DNA of 51,669 nucleotides from Limosilactobacillus sp. (GTDB lineage Bacteria > Bacillota > Bacilli > Lactobacillales > Lactobacillaceae), in contig NZ_JALCQI010000007.1 in assembly GCF_022651205.1 (NCBI RefSeq), positions 1 to 51,669 of the forward strand, in the 5' to 3' direction. The position numbers and the translations under genes are program-made. The notes under the pieces were generated by a model. That model ran no database searches. It worked only from the letters and a program-made list of their open reading frames with translations, and had not been told where the DNA came from. This document shows positions 51,193 to 51,669 of this stretch, piece by piece (within the stretch, counting starts at the first letter, position 1; each line of letters opens with the position of its first letter).

Positions 51193-51669
51193 CTAGCCAA
51201 GAACCTTCTTTAGTTCTTCAACTTTATCTAGTTGTTCCCATGGTAGTTCAACATCAGTTCGGCCAAAATGACCATAAGCTGCTGTTGGCTCGTAAATTGG
51301 CCGCTTCAAATTAAGCATCTTAATGATTCCCGCAGGACGAAGATCAAATATCTTCCGAACCGCAGCAATCAGTTCTGCTTCACTCCGCGTACCAGTACCA
51401 AAAGTATCAATTGAAATTGACACCGGTTCGGCAACACCAATTGCATAAGCAACCTGGATTTCAAGTTTCTTTGCGTATCCAGCAGCAACCAGGTTCTTTG
51501 CAATGTACCTAGCAGCATAACTTGCTGAACGATCAACCTTAGTAGCATCCTTACCTGAAAATGCACCACCACCATGATGAGCTGCCCCACCATATGTATC
51601 AACGATGATCTTCCGCCCAGTTAAACCAGCATCCCCTTGAGGGCCACCGATAACAAAGCGTCCAGTTGG
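51193..51669 (-). CDS. metK: S-adenosylmethionine synthetase, C-terminal 158 residues (cut by window edge)
   Basis: The frame is open to the window edge at 51669, where it enters at [15 protein letters not shown]. The ATP/polyphosphate motif [19 protein letters not shown] is intact; the preceding residue pair is HH where many MetK have RH. It ends in the usual [14 protein letters not shown] followed by a short helix. It makes SAM from methionine and ATP. The 5' half, start and regulation lie outside the window. Confidence 0.97.
   Translation of the reverse strand, partial: PTGRFVIGGPQGDAGLTGRKIIVDTYGGAAHHGGGAFSGKDATKVDRSASYAARYIAKNLVAAGYAKKLEIQVAYAIGVAEPVSISIDTFGTGTRSEAELIAAVRKIFDLRPAGIIKMLNLKRPIYEPTAAYGHFGRTDVELPWEQLDKVEELKKVLG

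Noticed and set aside
1-51669. CRISPR array or long tandem repeat
   Set aside because: No regularly spaced repeats of 20-40 bases were seen by eye; the only tandem pattern is the 33-base repeat in the PBP gene.

Overview
The window looks like a chromosomal segment of a lactobacillus, probably Limosilactobacillus (L. reuteri-like). The basis is AT-rich but not extreme composition, lactobacillus-type proteins (PepV, YkuD L,D-transpeptidase, ECS transporter), T-box control of aminoacyl-tRNA synthetase genes, frequent TTG starts and the conserved gene orders. Genus is an inference; Lactobacillaceae is well supported. Most genes lie on the minus strand, so most operons read from high to low coordinates.

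Layout. 1-130: 3' end of an IS30-type insertion sequence. 181-6547 (minus): ribosome-assembly and housekeeping operon yqeG-yqeH-yhbY-nadD-yqeK-rsfS-methyltransferase-tmcAL-yceD-rpmF. 6689-8032: infC-rpmI-rplT behind a sigma-A promoter and an L20-type leader; infC starts at an ATA codon. 8059-15021: replication and repair run polA-mutM-coaE-nrdR-dnaB-dnaI. 15200-18402: BI-1 membrane protein, murC, ytpR-like gene, thioredoxin. 18545-22784: small secreted protein, HesB-like protein, trmB, ecsB, ecsA and divergent hit with a small downstream gene. 22796-30196: prsA, yhaN-like and yhaO-like genes, a YlbF-family gene and a class A PBP. 30385-32300: argS with its T-box. 32481-34243 (plus): a ThiD/PdxK-type kinase overlapping an unusual lactate/malate dehydrogenase-family gene.

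34.2-43.2 kb is the more accessory part: tRNA-Gly(CCC), DUF2187, a YisL-like membrane protein, a divergent Ham1 protein, an ASCH protein, tRNA-Leu(CAG), a YbjQ-type protein, an unassigned ncRNA of about 345 nt with its own promoter and terminator, a CPBP protease with a small membrane protein, an unrecognised 202-aa protein, a deoxynucleoside kinase, a 5'-truncated metallophosphatase, a GH73 cell-wall hydrolase and an L,D-transpeptidase. 43.4-51.7 kb: universal stress protein, pepV, NAD(P)H-hydrate dehydratase, MurJ-type flippase, solitary HicB, leuS with its T-box, and the 3' part of metK.

Cell-envelope work is a repeated theme (murC, PBP, MurJ, GH73, Ldt, PrsA). The best candidates for something new are the ncRNA at 36860-37204, whose 3' part resembles the 3' end of 23S rRNA, and the dehydrogenase at 33308-34243, whose substrate-loop and cofactor-site residues do not fit an ordinary NAD-dependent L-lactate dehydrogenase. 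I saw no CRISPR array and no prophage. All family assignments come from reading the sequence, without database searches.
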